A stretch of DNA of 64,000 bases from Colias croceus (Eukaryota; Arthropoda; Insecta; Lepidoptera; Pieridae), in assembly GCF_905220415.1 (NCBI RefSeq), contig NC_059553.1, forward strand, positions 2,504,501 to 2,568,500. The letters run 5' to 3'. This document shows, piece after piece, positions 54,874 through 64,000 of this stretch. Position 1 is the stretch's first letter; every line of letters starts with the position of its first letter. A program made the translations under genes and the position numbers. The notes beneath the pieces are model-generated. The model saw nothing but the letters and a program-made list of their open reading frames with translations. It made no database searches and had not been told where the DNA came from.

Positions 54874-57800
54874 ATGTTTAGCTTAGTTCATTCTAATTTT
54901 AACCGCACTTACAATCCAAGTGGTAAGCAAAATGCTTTGTGTGATATAAAAAGGCTGTTGACGTCACGAGATACCGCCGCACAAGCAAAAGCCTGCGGGT
55001 ATTTGAACGAAGTTATTAGCAAGTACGATAAAAATTCAAATGAGAGATCTCGTTTGGTGGAATATTTGCTTGAAAACGACATAACGGTTTTCTTATGTGA
55101 AGTTACATCGAATTTGGATTTCAATTTATTCAGGTAAAGCTAGAAACAATATATTGAAGTAGGACATACAAATGAAAAAGACGAATGCTATGGATAATAT
55201 AATATTATATGACTATTTTTTTACATAAATCTATTTCAATTTCAGATCCGTCTTGCAATGTTTGAGACTAATATGGACGGAGCAACAATTCTTTTCGGAA
55301 GAACACGCGCCACATGCAATGGCGGCGGTTTTACGTGCATTAGCTCATTTCAGTGCTATTAATCCTAATGCTACAGATGCCTGTTTGCATTTCTTATGTG
55401 ATTTATTCACCGGGTAAAACTAATCCATACTATTTTAATATTATAAATGTGAAAGTAACTCTGTCTGTCTGTTTGTTACTCAATCACGCCTTAACTACTG
55501 AACCAATTTGCATGAAATTTGGTATGGAGATATTTTGATACCCGAGGAAGGACATAGGATAGGTTTTATCCCGGAAATTCCACGGGAACGGGAACTATGC
55601 GGGTTTTTCTTTGACTGCGCGGGCGATGCCGCGGGTGGAAAGCTATTTTACGATAAATATTAACATTTACTTCGCGAAGGCAATCTCAACTCATATTTGC
55701 TTATGATATAATAAAGTCTACGATAAGGTACCATAATTCACCAAACATTCCACATTATCTTACGGTATTCGATCCTATTTGCTAGAACTCGAAATCGAGG
55801 AGACTAGAAAAATTTAATGTTTATTCTACTTAACTAACGTCAGAACAGTTTGTGAATAACACCCGCTTTTTCTTTATATGTTTGATACATAACATTTTCA
55901 GGATAGCAAAATATAAGACCACATCGCCTCTATCCCACCAAAGCGCTTACAACACAGAACAGCTTTTAGCGTCCTTTAACATTTTATCAACCCGTGTGAA
56001 TATAAGCGCGAATTCCAAAAGTATTTTATCCAGCGCTTTAGTGCTGCAAGAGTTAATTTCTTACCAACCTGAAGATTTACTAATTCAGAGTAGTATAGCG
56101 AAAGAATTGATAGATATTGTAAAGAAGTGGTTAGAATTGTTAATATCAGCTTTAAATCATCAAGTTTTACTTGGAGATGGCGATATAGGAGTGTTTTTGA
56201 TAGTTACCTGTCAAATAGCTATTAATGCTTTAGGGTAAGTACCAAAGAAGGGGTAAATATTGCGTACTACCCACATATTTTTGAAGTAAAACTTCTTAAG
56301 GCGAGTTTAGAGTAAAATTACAAGGTCGCGTCATGACAATACCGTCACGTCATGGAGTAAGTCGAAGATCTTTGAATCTTGCCAAAGAAGTTTCACTTCT
56401 AAAACGTGTGCTCGGCACACGCGCTCTTTTTTTAAGTATATATGTGCATTCTATGGAAATTTATTTATATTACATTTGTACAATAGATTGATAAAATTGT
56501 TCGAACAATCGAAAAGTCCAACTGATTTTGTGAGCCAAATTTTAACTGATAAGAACGAATTTGATACTTTGAAACAGATTGCTTTGGAATTAAGGGCTAT
56601 TATTCATCAAGCTATAACAGAAATGGTTGTATTTGTTAAGGTAAATACAAATTTTATTATATTAGTATATTCTTTCATGACTGCAGCTCTACATTGTATG
56701 AAGGATGACTTATTTTTTCTCATAATATTCTCATTATAGTTGGTATCATTTTATATATTATAAAAAATGGATAAAAATAGATTTCAAACTAGTGTTTAAA
56801 ACCCCTTGTTATTTTCACATTACTTATGCAATTTTTCATAAATTAACGTCTTCACTATTTCTTCAAAAACGTCGGTAAAATTTGTTCAAATCAATTATAG
56901 TCAAAACATTTCATGTGTTTATTTACCTGCAAGTAAGCTAATAATTACTTACATATTAATGATTCAAATTTGGTCATCAGGACAACATAAATAGTATAGC
57001 AACAGAAGAATATGGTACATTCCTAAAGTTATTGTTGAGTTTCTATTACGAAGCTGATTCTGAGGCGCTCTCAGATTTCAGCGACGTGTTACTATCTAAA
57101 GGATATTTGGCTGCACTACCTAAAATTCAAATAGAACGGTAAGTTAGCAAAATTACCAATAAGTAGTAGATATTTCTGAATTCATCAAGAATTCATCTAG
57201 TATAAGGTAAGTAGGTTATTGTGTCAAGTGATGTTATCAATTGGAAAATTTTCATAGATTGTTACCCGACTATGATTTTTTCATCTATAAGTGCTTTACT
57301 ATTCTAATTTTTTTATATTTTATATTCGTTTCTATTCAAATTCAAATTCAAATATCACTCGCACACAACCAACAAAAATAAAGCAAAGAATAAACTGAAA
57401 TAAATAAAAACTTTATTGACATAAAGAAATAGGGTACCTACAGCTGTACTAATTATTTTATAAAAAAAAATTGTTTTTCATAACTTTCAGCAATGATGCA
57501 GTAGTGCGTAAGCTAAGCACACTCATACTAGGGGAGCTTTTAAAAGTTCTTACTGAAAAGTACTTATTTATTAACTTGGCTGGTTTAAACGAATTGTGTG
57601 CTAAAGATATTCAAGTAAGAAACTAACACATATTCTAAGTATTTTTTAAAATATCGCAATTTGCTTTAAAAAATACTATTTATTTTTTTAGATGGGTCTA
57701 GTGGAACTTCAAAATGGCATCGAAAAGCCCCAAAGTATTGGCGTTCAATTACAAAAGAATCAACCCTACAGTTTATTAATTTATATTTATTTCTACAGCC

Positions 57801-60800
57801 AATCTACAGAGAAGTAATATCTATTACTATTGTGTCCATGTTTAATTTTTTTTTTTATTCTAATTTTGTTTTATTTTCTTTTAGTCCAGAAGAATCTACG
57901 GCACCTCTGTTGCCTTATTTAGTGGAACACATTTTGCGTCTACCAAAATCTTTTATACCACCCCCGTACATTATAAAAGCAATTTGGCTTGTTTTTTCTG
58001 TAATGTATATTTTAATAACTAAATCTTAACACAAGTGGCCGAATTGGTCAGGCATCCGCCCAAGATTGCCGCGAAAGGATGGGGGTCGAGTCCCGCCTCG
58101 TGATCGAATTTTTTCTATTCTTTATAAAAATTTATAAATCTTAAAAGTTAATATACCTAAATTGTTGTTAATTTAATAAAAAAAAACCGATAGAAAATTA
58201 AATGTTTTTCGATGCCTTTTATGTAGGGAGGAAATGTTTTACGACAATATGAAAATTTGTGGAAATTTTTACATTCAGCTTTTTATGTTCAAATTACCAG
58301 TATTTAACATTTCATTTGATAATTACTTCCGTATAGATGTCAACAATTTCAAACGGGTCTTTAGAATCGCTAAACGAAAGAGTATATTTGGAGAAAGCCG
58401 CAGATCGTCTCGTGAGTTTCCTACAACCAGACCCTGCGGTATACTATACCCATCATCCAGCTATTTTATTCTGGGCATTTACTTCTTTGAGAATTCCGAA
58501 TTATATTAGAATGATTGTCGTAAGTATATCGTATATGTAAAAGTGGAATGAAATGTTATGTTTCCTTATACCACGTTTATTTTTCAATGTACCCACATTT
58601 TCTTTTTACTATTGGACTCATCATTTATTCAGCATTAACTATCTTAAAATTTGGAATATTTTATCAAAATCAATAAGAAATATATTATCTTCCAAAAAAT
58701 ACGTTTTTTATCGTTTGTGTTAACATTATTGAAATTTAACTATTCCTAGCTTTCACAATGGTTAAAAACGGAAACGACTCTACCAGAAGACCTTGTAAAA
58801 GAACCATTAGTTTGGGAACTACTTCTCGATGTTCTAACTAAAATAAGAGATACTGATATAGTATCAAATTGTATGAAATCTCTAAACTCATGTTTGGAAG
58901 AAGGGGACGAGGGTTTTAAGGAAGAATTCGGAGTTCTCATTTGGTCCATGTTGCCTGGAGTATTGTCCAAGACCTTGATAAACTGTGAACATGCAATAGG
59001 TAGGTATACGTTGAAATAAAGAAAATATAAAAATAACTTTTATGTTAAGAAATAATGTGAATACTTTAGGTGCATACAGATTTTTGTAAACAAACGTCAT
59101 TAAAAATAGTGGTAATATTCATTAATCCCTACTTCAATATAACTAATAATAAATAATGCCAGAAAAAAATAGCAAGTTTCACATCTAATGAAAGGACTGC
59201 TTTTCTTCGTGAATGGCAGAACCACTTTTATTTATAACTGTGTTTTAATATCCGGTATCTAGACTACGAAGCTAAGTCTAGATTCCGATGACAGGATAGA
59301 AAGATGTAGTTCCTTTAATGATCACATTAAATGTATACTCACTCATTATTTATTTTATAGAAGTGAAACTTCTTTATCGGGGTTGGAAAAAAATGAAGTG
59401 TAACATTTTTTCGTTACGCGCCATCTTTTTCTTATGCCTACCACACGTGATTCGACGTATTTCTGTAAAGCTGCATATATTAAATTATTTTTTGAAAAAT
59501 AAGGTCATAAAGAAGTTTCACTTCTTACGCGTGTAAACTGTAAACTAGTACACGCACACATTTTTTTATTACCTTGTAACTATTTATTTCATATCCATTG
59601 CTATTATTTTTATAAGCTTTTTTATAAATCAATTAAACTACGGAATTTTAAAGTACCAATTTATATTCAAAAATAATTTTCAGACACAAACATTTGCTAT
59701 TTCCTCGACTTAGCGACTAATCTATTGCCATCGGAATTAGATCAAGGAGCGTGTTTGAAAATATCTGTGCTATTAACTACGATTTATTCTAAGAACGTTC
59801 CAGAAAATTCTAGTGACTTGGAAATAAGGTTTCATTATGATTACGTGTGTCTGAAACTGTGTCTATTGCTTTTACAATTTGCGAGTGATCAAAATGATTC
59901 TAAGGGTATGTTAATTAGTTTTCCTTAACCACTTGTACATATATTTTAAATTAATATAAAACTGACAAGTGATAACTGCGTTAAAAACAACCGACTTCAA
60001 ACTTGCACTTGCAACATTTACAAATACAGACAAAAATGCTCATAAAATAAAAACTACTGGGCCTATCCGAATAAAATTTTTATGGGACCAATTCGACACC
60101 ATCCCGCATCGAACAAAAAAACAATCACGTAATTCGGTTCAGAAACCTCGGAGTAATCGGTGTACATACATTAAAAAAACCTCCTCCTTTTTTTGAAGTC
60201 GGTTAAAAATTGCTATGAAATATTTCAATTACATATTTCAAATTTAATTGTTGATATTTCCACATGCCTATTATTAATTAAAGATACTTTATGTAACTAA
60301 CTATTCATGTAAAAAGTTTAATTAAATAATTTCGTAATTTGTGTGATTCACTTCCATACACAAGTTAATAAAATATGTATATATTTTTATACCATTTAAC
60401 TGTGGTTTTTAGTGCTATTAACATACACAAATAAGCCGGGTTTCTTGTCCAAAGTTTTAACAACTATAAACAGTTCGGATGAGAACGTAGCCTGTACTGC
60501 GCTACGGCTGCTCTCATATATTGTCCATTACTTCCATAAAAATAATTATCAAGTAAGTTTTTACTTTAATAATTCCACTATTAATATTGAATTCCCATCG
60601 GCCTCTATTTAAACTATCCAAAAAAAGGGCTACATGTGTTTTTTAAAATATTCTGTATAATTTTATATGTCGCAGCCAACTGGCTAAATCAGTTGTCCTA
60701 ATAAAAAGCCTAGAGTCTTCAGTCTTGATAACTTGAACTAAGTACTTGAAAGATATCCAGCAGTATAATTTAAGAAAAGGTAGTCTCGCAACGTTTCAAC

Positions 60801-61995
60801 CAGTTGGCTGTAACATATACTTTAGTTTTACATATATTTTTTTGTGTTATTATTTCTAGGCAAAATCTCATTTACAAGTAAAAACTGATATGCTAGTAAG
60901 ATCACTTAAACAAGATAGCTCCAGTGATCGGGGTAGCTCCTTACTACAACTGATATATACCGTATTAAGTTCTGGAGTACATACACCGCTGGTTTTGACG
61001 TACTCTATTGAGGAGATACCTTCGCAGAACCAGCAGTGTAACGCGTTGAGGGCTTTGATGTTTAGAATACAGATTATACTTTGTTATAGGGTAAGTATTT
61101 CATAATTGTATACATTACTTTCGCAATTCAATAGAAACTAATGAATTATCCATACTAATATTATAAATGCGAAAGTAAGTCTGTCTGTCTGTTACTCAAT
61201 CACGCCTAAACTACTGAACCAATTATCATGAAATTTGGTATGTAGATATTTTGATACTTGAGAAAGGACATAGGCTACTTTTTATCCCGGGAAAATGACG
61301 CAATCCCGAAAATCCCACGGGAACGGGAACTATGCTGGTTTTTCTTTGACTGCGCGGGCGAAGCCGCGGGCGGAAACCTAGTATTCCATATATTTTTGTT
61401 GAGTATAGAATGATAAAGATAAATTGTCTTCTAAGGAATCACAAACTATTCTTATAACTTCACTTCACTATTTTCTTGTTGTTCTGTATTCAATGTATTG
61501 CCTCATCACAAATAAGTTATTTTCATTATTTCCAAATCAAATAACATGTACAACAACAACATTGTATGTTTATCTTATTTCTTCTATAATTCTTCTTCAT
61601 GTAAACAATATTTTAAGGACTCAGAGCATCGTTCATCAGCGGGTTGGAAGACCTTAAGCTCTATATTTAAACACGCTATTGTATACAAAAACGATCCAAA
61701 ATTAGTTGGACTTCTCACTTGCCAACCCTGGATATACACCCTTATTAGATTCCAATTAGCGCAAGACGTGTCTATAGAATTCCTAACTTTTCTTAAAAAT
61801 TGGCTAATTTTACTCAAAATTGCTATAAAGAAGCATAGACAAGATCGAAAGATTCTTATATCTAAGTACAGTTTGATAACTCGTACTATGGTGTTAGTCA
61901 AGAAATCCTTGGGTGAAGAAAATAATAAGGAAACTAAGGATATCGTCTTGAATACTGTTGCAGAGGTTTTAGAGGAATGTACTAGTAGAAAATGA
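54874..61995 (+). CDS. Uncharacterised 945-aa helical-repeat protein, 14 exons (MEI1-like?)
   Basis: Exons: 54874-55133, 55246-55413, 55902-56234, 56487-56640, 56981-57138, 57491-57614, 57692-57813, 57885-57999, 58337-58519, 58750-58999, 59684-59905, 60413-60552, 60860-61090, 61618-61995. All are GT-AG and in phase, 2838 nt in total; the start ATG and stop TGA are clear. The protein is Leu-rich and looks helical throughout, with repeated amphipathic helices (LVEYLLENDITVFLCEV; LLPYLVEHILRLPKSF; ENVACTALRLLSYIVHYF), in the style of HEAT/armadillo proteins. There is no transmembrane run, zinc motif or enzyme motif. I do not recognise it firmly. The all-helical layout and the 'P-P-Y-I-I-K-A' segment make me think of the MEI1 family of meiotic double-strand-break factors, but this is weak. 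Function is unknown. Confidence 0.8.
55424..55646 (+). mobile_element. Lep1/MINE-type element in intron 2 of the helical-repeat gene
   Basis: It starts 'tccatactattttaatatta', only about 10 bp after the exon 2 donor, and ends 'gcgggtggaaagcta'. The core is nearly the same as in copies at 13527 and 61150. Confidence 0.75.
58033..58106 (+). repeat. tRNA-like sequence, probable tRNA pseudogene or SINE head
   Basis: It has a D-arm-like 'tggccgaattggtcaggca' and a T-arm-like 'gggggtcgagtcccgc', and ends 'ctcgtga'. The acceptor arm pairs at only about 5 of 7 positions and no clean anticodon arm forms. The 337-bp intron it occupies (58000-58336) belongs to the helical-repeat gene. A functional tRNA is unlikely. 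Confidence 0.5.
59360..59499. repeat. Dispersed repeat, arm 2 of an inverted pair
   Basis: 'gaagtgaaacttctttatcg', 'gttacgcgccatctttttct' and 'gattcgacgtatttctgtaa' are the reverse complement of the segment at 54450-54591. It lies in the 684-bp intron 10 (59000-59683). Confidence 0.7.
59981..60209. mobile_element. MITE of about 229 bp ('accgacttcaa' family)
   Basis: The ends 'ttaaaaacaaccgacttcaa' and 'ttgaagtcggttaaaaa' are inverted copies. The inside is non-coding in this context. Solo fragments of the same end occur at about 32778 and 54734. It lies within the intron 59906-60412. Confidence 0.7.
61150..61383 (+). mobile_element. Lep1/MINE-type element in the last intron of the helical-repeat gene
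   Basis: It runs from 'ccatactaatattataaatg' to 'gcgggcggaaacctagt', with a short (ctgt)n run. It is highly similar to copies at 13527 and 55424, so probably recent. Confidence 0.75.
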
Positions 61996-63854
61996 TCGAT
62001 CGATCTTTTGTTGCCTCTGTTCAAATACATTTCATACAATTTCAATTAAAATTTATTGGTTTAATTACAATTATAATATGTATATCTTGGTTTTATTTTA
62101 AATATCTTCTTTCACTAAAAATTATAATACAGACAAAAATATTGAATTATTTTGGCACCAAAAATATACCCCAATTATAAAAATTCTTATCCGTGTATTG
62201 GAATGCCTGAAAAACTATTAAAATGAATATTTCTTCTAATAAATGTAATTATTGTATTGCAATTTAAGCACATAATATAGCGCGAAATAGTTCGGAAGTG
62301 AGCAATTACAGTTTCCGGTAAAGATTGGATAATGTCAGTAATGTGAGGAAAATTGCTTTTCGCATTTCCTAGTGTTACGAGCACAGAGTAATAAATTAAT
62401 CAAGGCAAGTACAAGACGGTTCATTAATTTATTTTTCGTTTGTAACATGCATCTTAGCTAAAGTTACATTTGTGTTTATGACTACAATTAAAGAATGATA
62501 TAAGTAGGCCGCTTCTTTGGTACAGTGATTAACGCGTAAGTGTAGAAACGAGAGGTTCCGGGATCGGTTCCCACTGGAACAAAATTGTAGCAGGGCACAG
62601 TAGAGACGGAAATTGATGTGATACAGATGTAATATGCATCTGCCCCACACCTCATAAGGGAAAGAATTTATAACAAAATTTAGAGACAGTTAAAGAGCTA
62701 ATTATATAATCTTATAAAAGATGTCCCTTAATGATACCAAACTAAAAGGGTCATGCCACCATTCTCACCCAAAATTTTAATTAAAAAAAAAACAAAATAT
62801 GTACAAAGAAATAATTTTCCTCCTACAACATTTTTAGCTCGAACTAGCAAATCCGAAAAAAGATAGCTAGAATCACTTTAGCAAATAACATTACAGTATG
62901 GACAGTAATATTAATTTTACAATTTAGCATCTGCCATGTAAATATTGTTGATAGTTATATAAGCCGCGAACAAGGACCACGTAATAATTAATTATGACTT
63001 TCTATTTTATCGGCTGCCCAAAATTATTGCTGAGGCACTTTCCATACATTTTACATTCAAAGAGCCGGGAGAAATTATAGGCTCACGCGTGTATATGCGC
63101 TCTGGAGCCCGACTTGAATAGAAATCATTATGAAAGTAAGGTCTATGGATTATAATTTATTTATCGTAACGATCATGGGCATTTCAATTCAAAGGGCAAA
63201 TATGTGGTATTTCGTAACTTTGTCATGGTGTGAATGGTAAACTTTAGATCCATAAGAACTTGAAGATTTCGCCCAATAAATAATTTCTAAAATAGCATGA
63301 CTGTGTCGTGTGTAATTTTTTTTCGGTATATTTAGAAATTATGTATAATGTAATGAGGTAAAATATATTTTGTATTTTTTTTTGTAATGCTTTCACACAA
63401 AAATTACTGGTCCGATTATAAAAATTATTTCATCATAATGCATCCTGAGTCACATAATGGCTATGTTTTAATTATTTTTATACTAGGTCAGCATATAGGC
63501 TATGTTTCAATTCCTTTTATCCTAGGTCCTAGGCAGAGAAGCAGATAGTAGAAAAATAATGTATACATGAATTTTATAATTAACCAAGAAAACAAGAAAG
63601 TGTGTTTAGCCATAAACAAGTTATTATTTAATCACACGTTGCCAGTAATTGCTGTTACACTACAATTATTCTTATTGCAACATGCTATACAGATTTATAC
63701 AGTTTACAATTTACATATTCCTGTATTCAGATTACAACTTTTCTATTTCCTATTATTTATAAAATTAAATAAACAATTTTCTTTTACACTAATTTGGTAT
63801 ATGGAATAAACACGACTTACTTTTTAGTCTAAATATAACACATTTCAATATAAA
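61996..63854. other. Downstream region of the helical-repeat gene
   Basis: AT-rich, non-coding DNA. It contains a tRNA-headed SINE (62507-62660) and a decayed Lep-like segment near 63400-63550 ('ctggtccgattataaaaatt'). The 3' UTR of the upstream gene ends here, but no single poly(A) signal stands out. Confidence 0.5.
62507..62660 (+). repeat. tRNA-derived SINE
   Basis: A-box-like 'ttggtacagtgattaacgcg' and B-box-like 'gggatcggttccca' are spaced like a tRNA promoter, followed by a non-tRNA body ('cagggcacagtagagacgg') and a weak tail. It is the same SINE type as the minus-strand fragment at 3528. Confidence 0.6.
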
Positions 63855-64000
63855 ATGAACTCAACAGTTTTACATAACATTAACGAACAACTTGGTAACG
63901 CGCTACACCCTCATAGACATATTATATTCATTGGAGACCACTTGGCCAGTCAATTCACTGAAAACGAATTTCCATATATTTCCCACCACCCTAGAAGCAA
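63855..64000 (+). CDS. Possible first exon of a gene running off the window
   Basis: From ATG 63855 the frame stays open for 48 codons to the window end, beginning MNSTVLHNINEQLGNAL and including IIFIGDHLASQF. The minus strand is closed by stops. Composition looks protein-like, but I recognise no family. It could be a host gene or a retroelement frame. Confidence 0.3.
   Translation, partial: MNSTVLHNINEQLGNALHPHRHIIFIGDHLASQFTENEFPYISHHPRS

Noticed and set aside
58033..58106. Functional tRNA gene
   Set aside because: The acceptor stem mismatches and no regular anticodon arm forms.
61584..62045. Minus-strand frame of 153 codons
   Set aside because: It is the reverse of the last exon of the helical-repeat gene, whose plus frame is in phase with 13 other exons.
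63567..63809. 80-codon plus-strand frame
   Set aside because: It is AT-rich with Leu/Phe bias, with no splice or family evidence; likely chance.

Overview
The window is nuclear DNA of an insect, almost certainly a moth or butterfly. It is AT-rich, its genes are split by GT-AG introns, and it is littered with short interspersed repeats of kinds I know from Lepidoptera: Lep1/MINE-type elements that start near 'atactaatattataaa' and end near 'gcggaaagctagt', (CTGT)n- and (GTTT)n-bearing relatives, tRNA-headed SINEs, the 'gtccactgctgg' repeat, and MITEs. No bacterial, viral or organellar block was seen. All names come from reading translated exons; no database search was run.

Layout: (1) 727-38084, + strand: 14 coding exons of hillarin (hil; LIM domain, coiled coil, transglutaminase-like core), 809 aa if joined as described. 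Three very large introns make up the first 33 kb. (2) 29659-31332, - strand: an intact, intronless MCCC2 gene (methylcrotonoyl-CoA carboxylase beta subunit) nested antisense in hil intron 3. (3) 40912-49710, - strand: an 11-exon dystrobrevin-like gene resembling Drosophila discontinuous actin hexagon (dah), 636 aa, convergent with hil. Its largest intron carries a 2.7-kb foldback-like inverted repeat. (4) 50477-51685, + strand: single-exon selenophosphate synthetase 1 (SPS1), with Arg-Ser where selenoprotein versions have Sec-Gly, divergent from dah. (5) 53208-54080, - strand: three-exon DDA1, a subunit of CRL4 ubiquitin ligases. (6) 54874-61995, + strand: a 14-exon, 945-aa all-helical protein that I cannot name firmly (MEI1-like is a weak guess). 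(7) The last 146 bases are an open reading frame running off the window.

The genes are unrelated housekeeping or cell-biology loci, not a functional cluster. hil and dah both belong to cytoskeletal families, MCCC2 is mitochondrial leucine catabolism, SPS1 belongs to selenophosphate/redox metabolism and DDA1 to ubiquitin ligase control. Exon phases agree at every junction of hil, dah, DDA1 and the helical-repeat gene, which is the main support for these models.

The most unusual non-genic structures are: an 11-bp minisatellite of about 61 units at 8143-8816, whose period is close to one helical turn; the foldback-like element at 43082-45775, with nested 120-bp and 108-bp tandem arrays; a decayed pogo-like transposon at 16875-17809 with a zinc-finger tail; a near-perfect hairpin at 40141-40185; and a 5-kb-spaced inverted repeat around the helical-repeat gene. 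I found no convincing wholly new biological system. Transcription starts, untranslated exons and exact repeat families cannot be settled from sequence reading alone.
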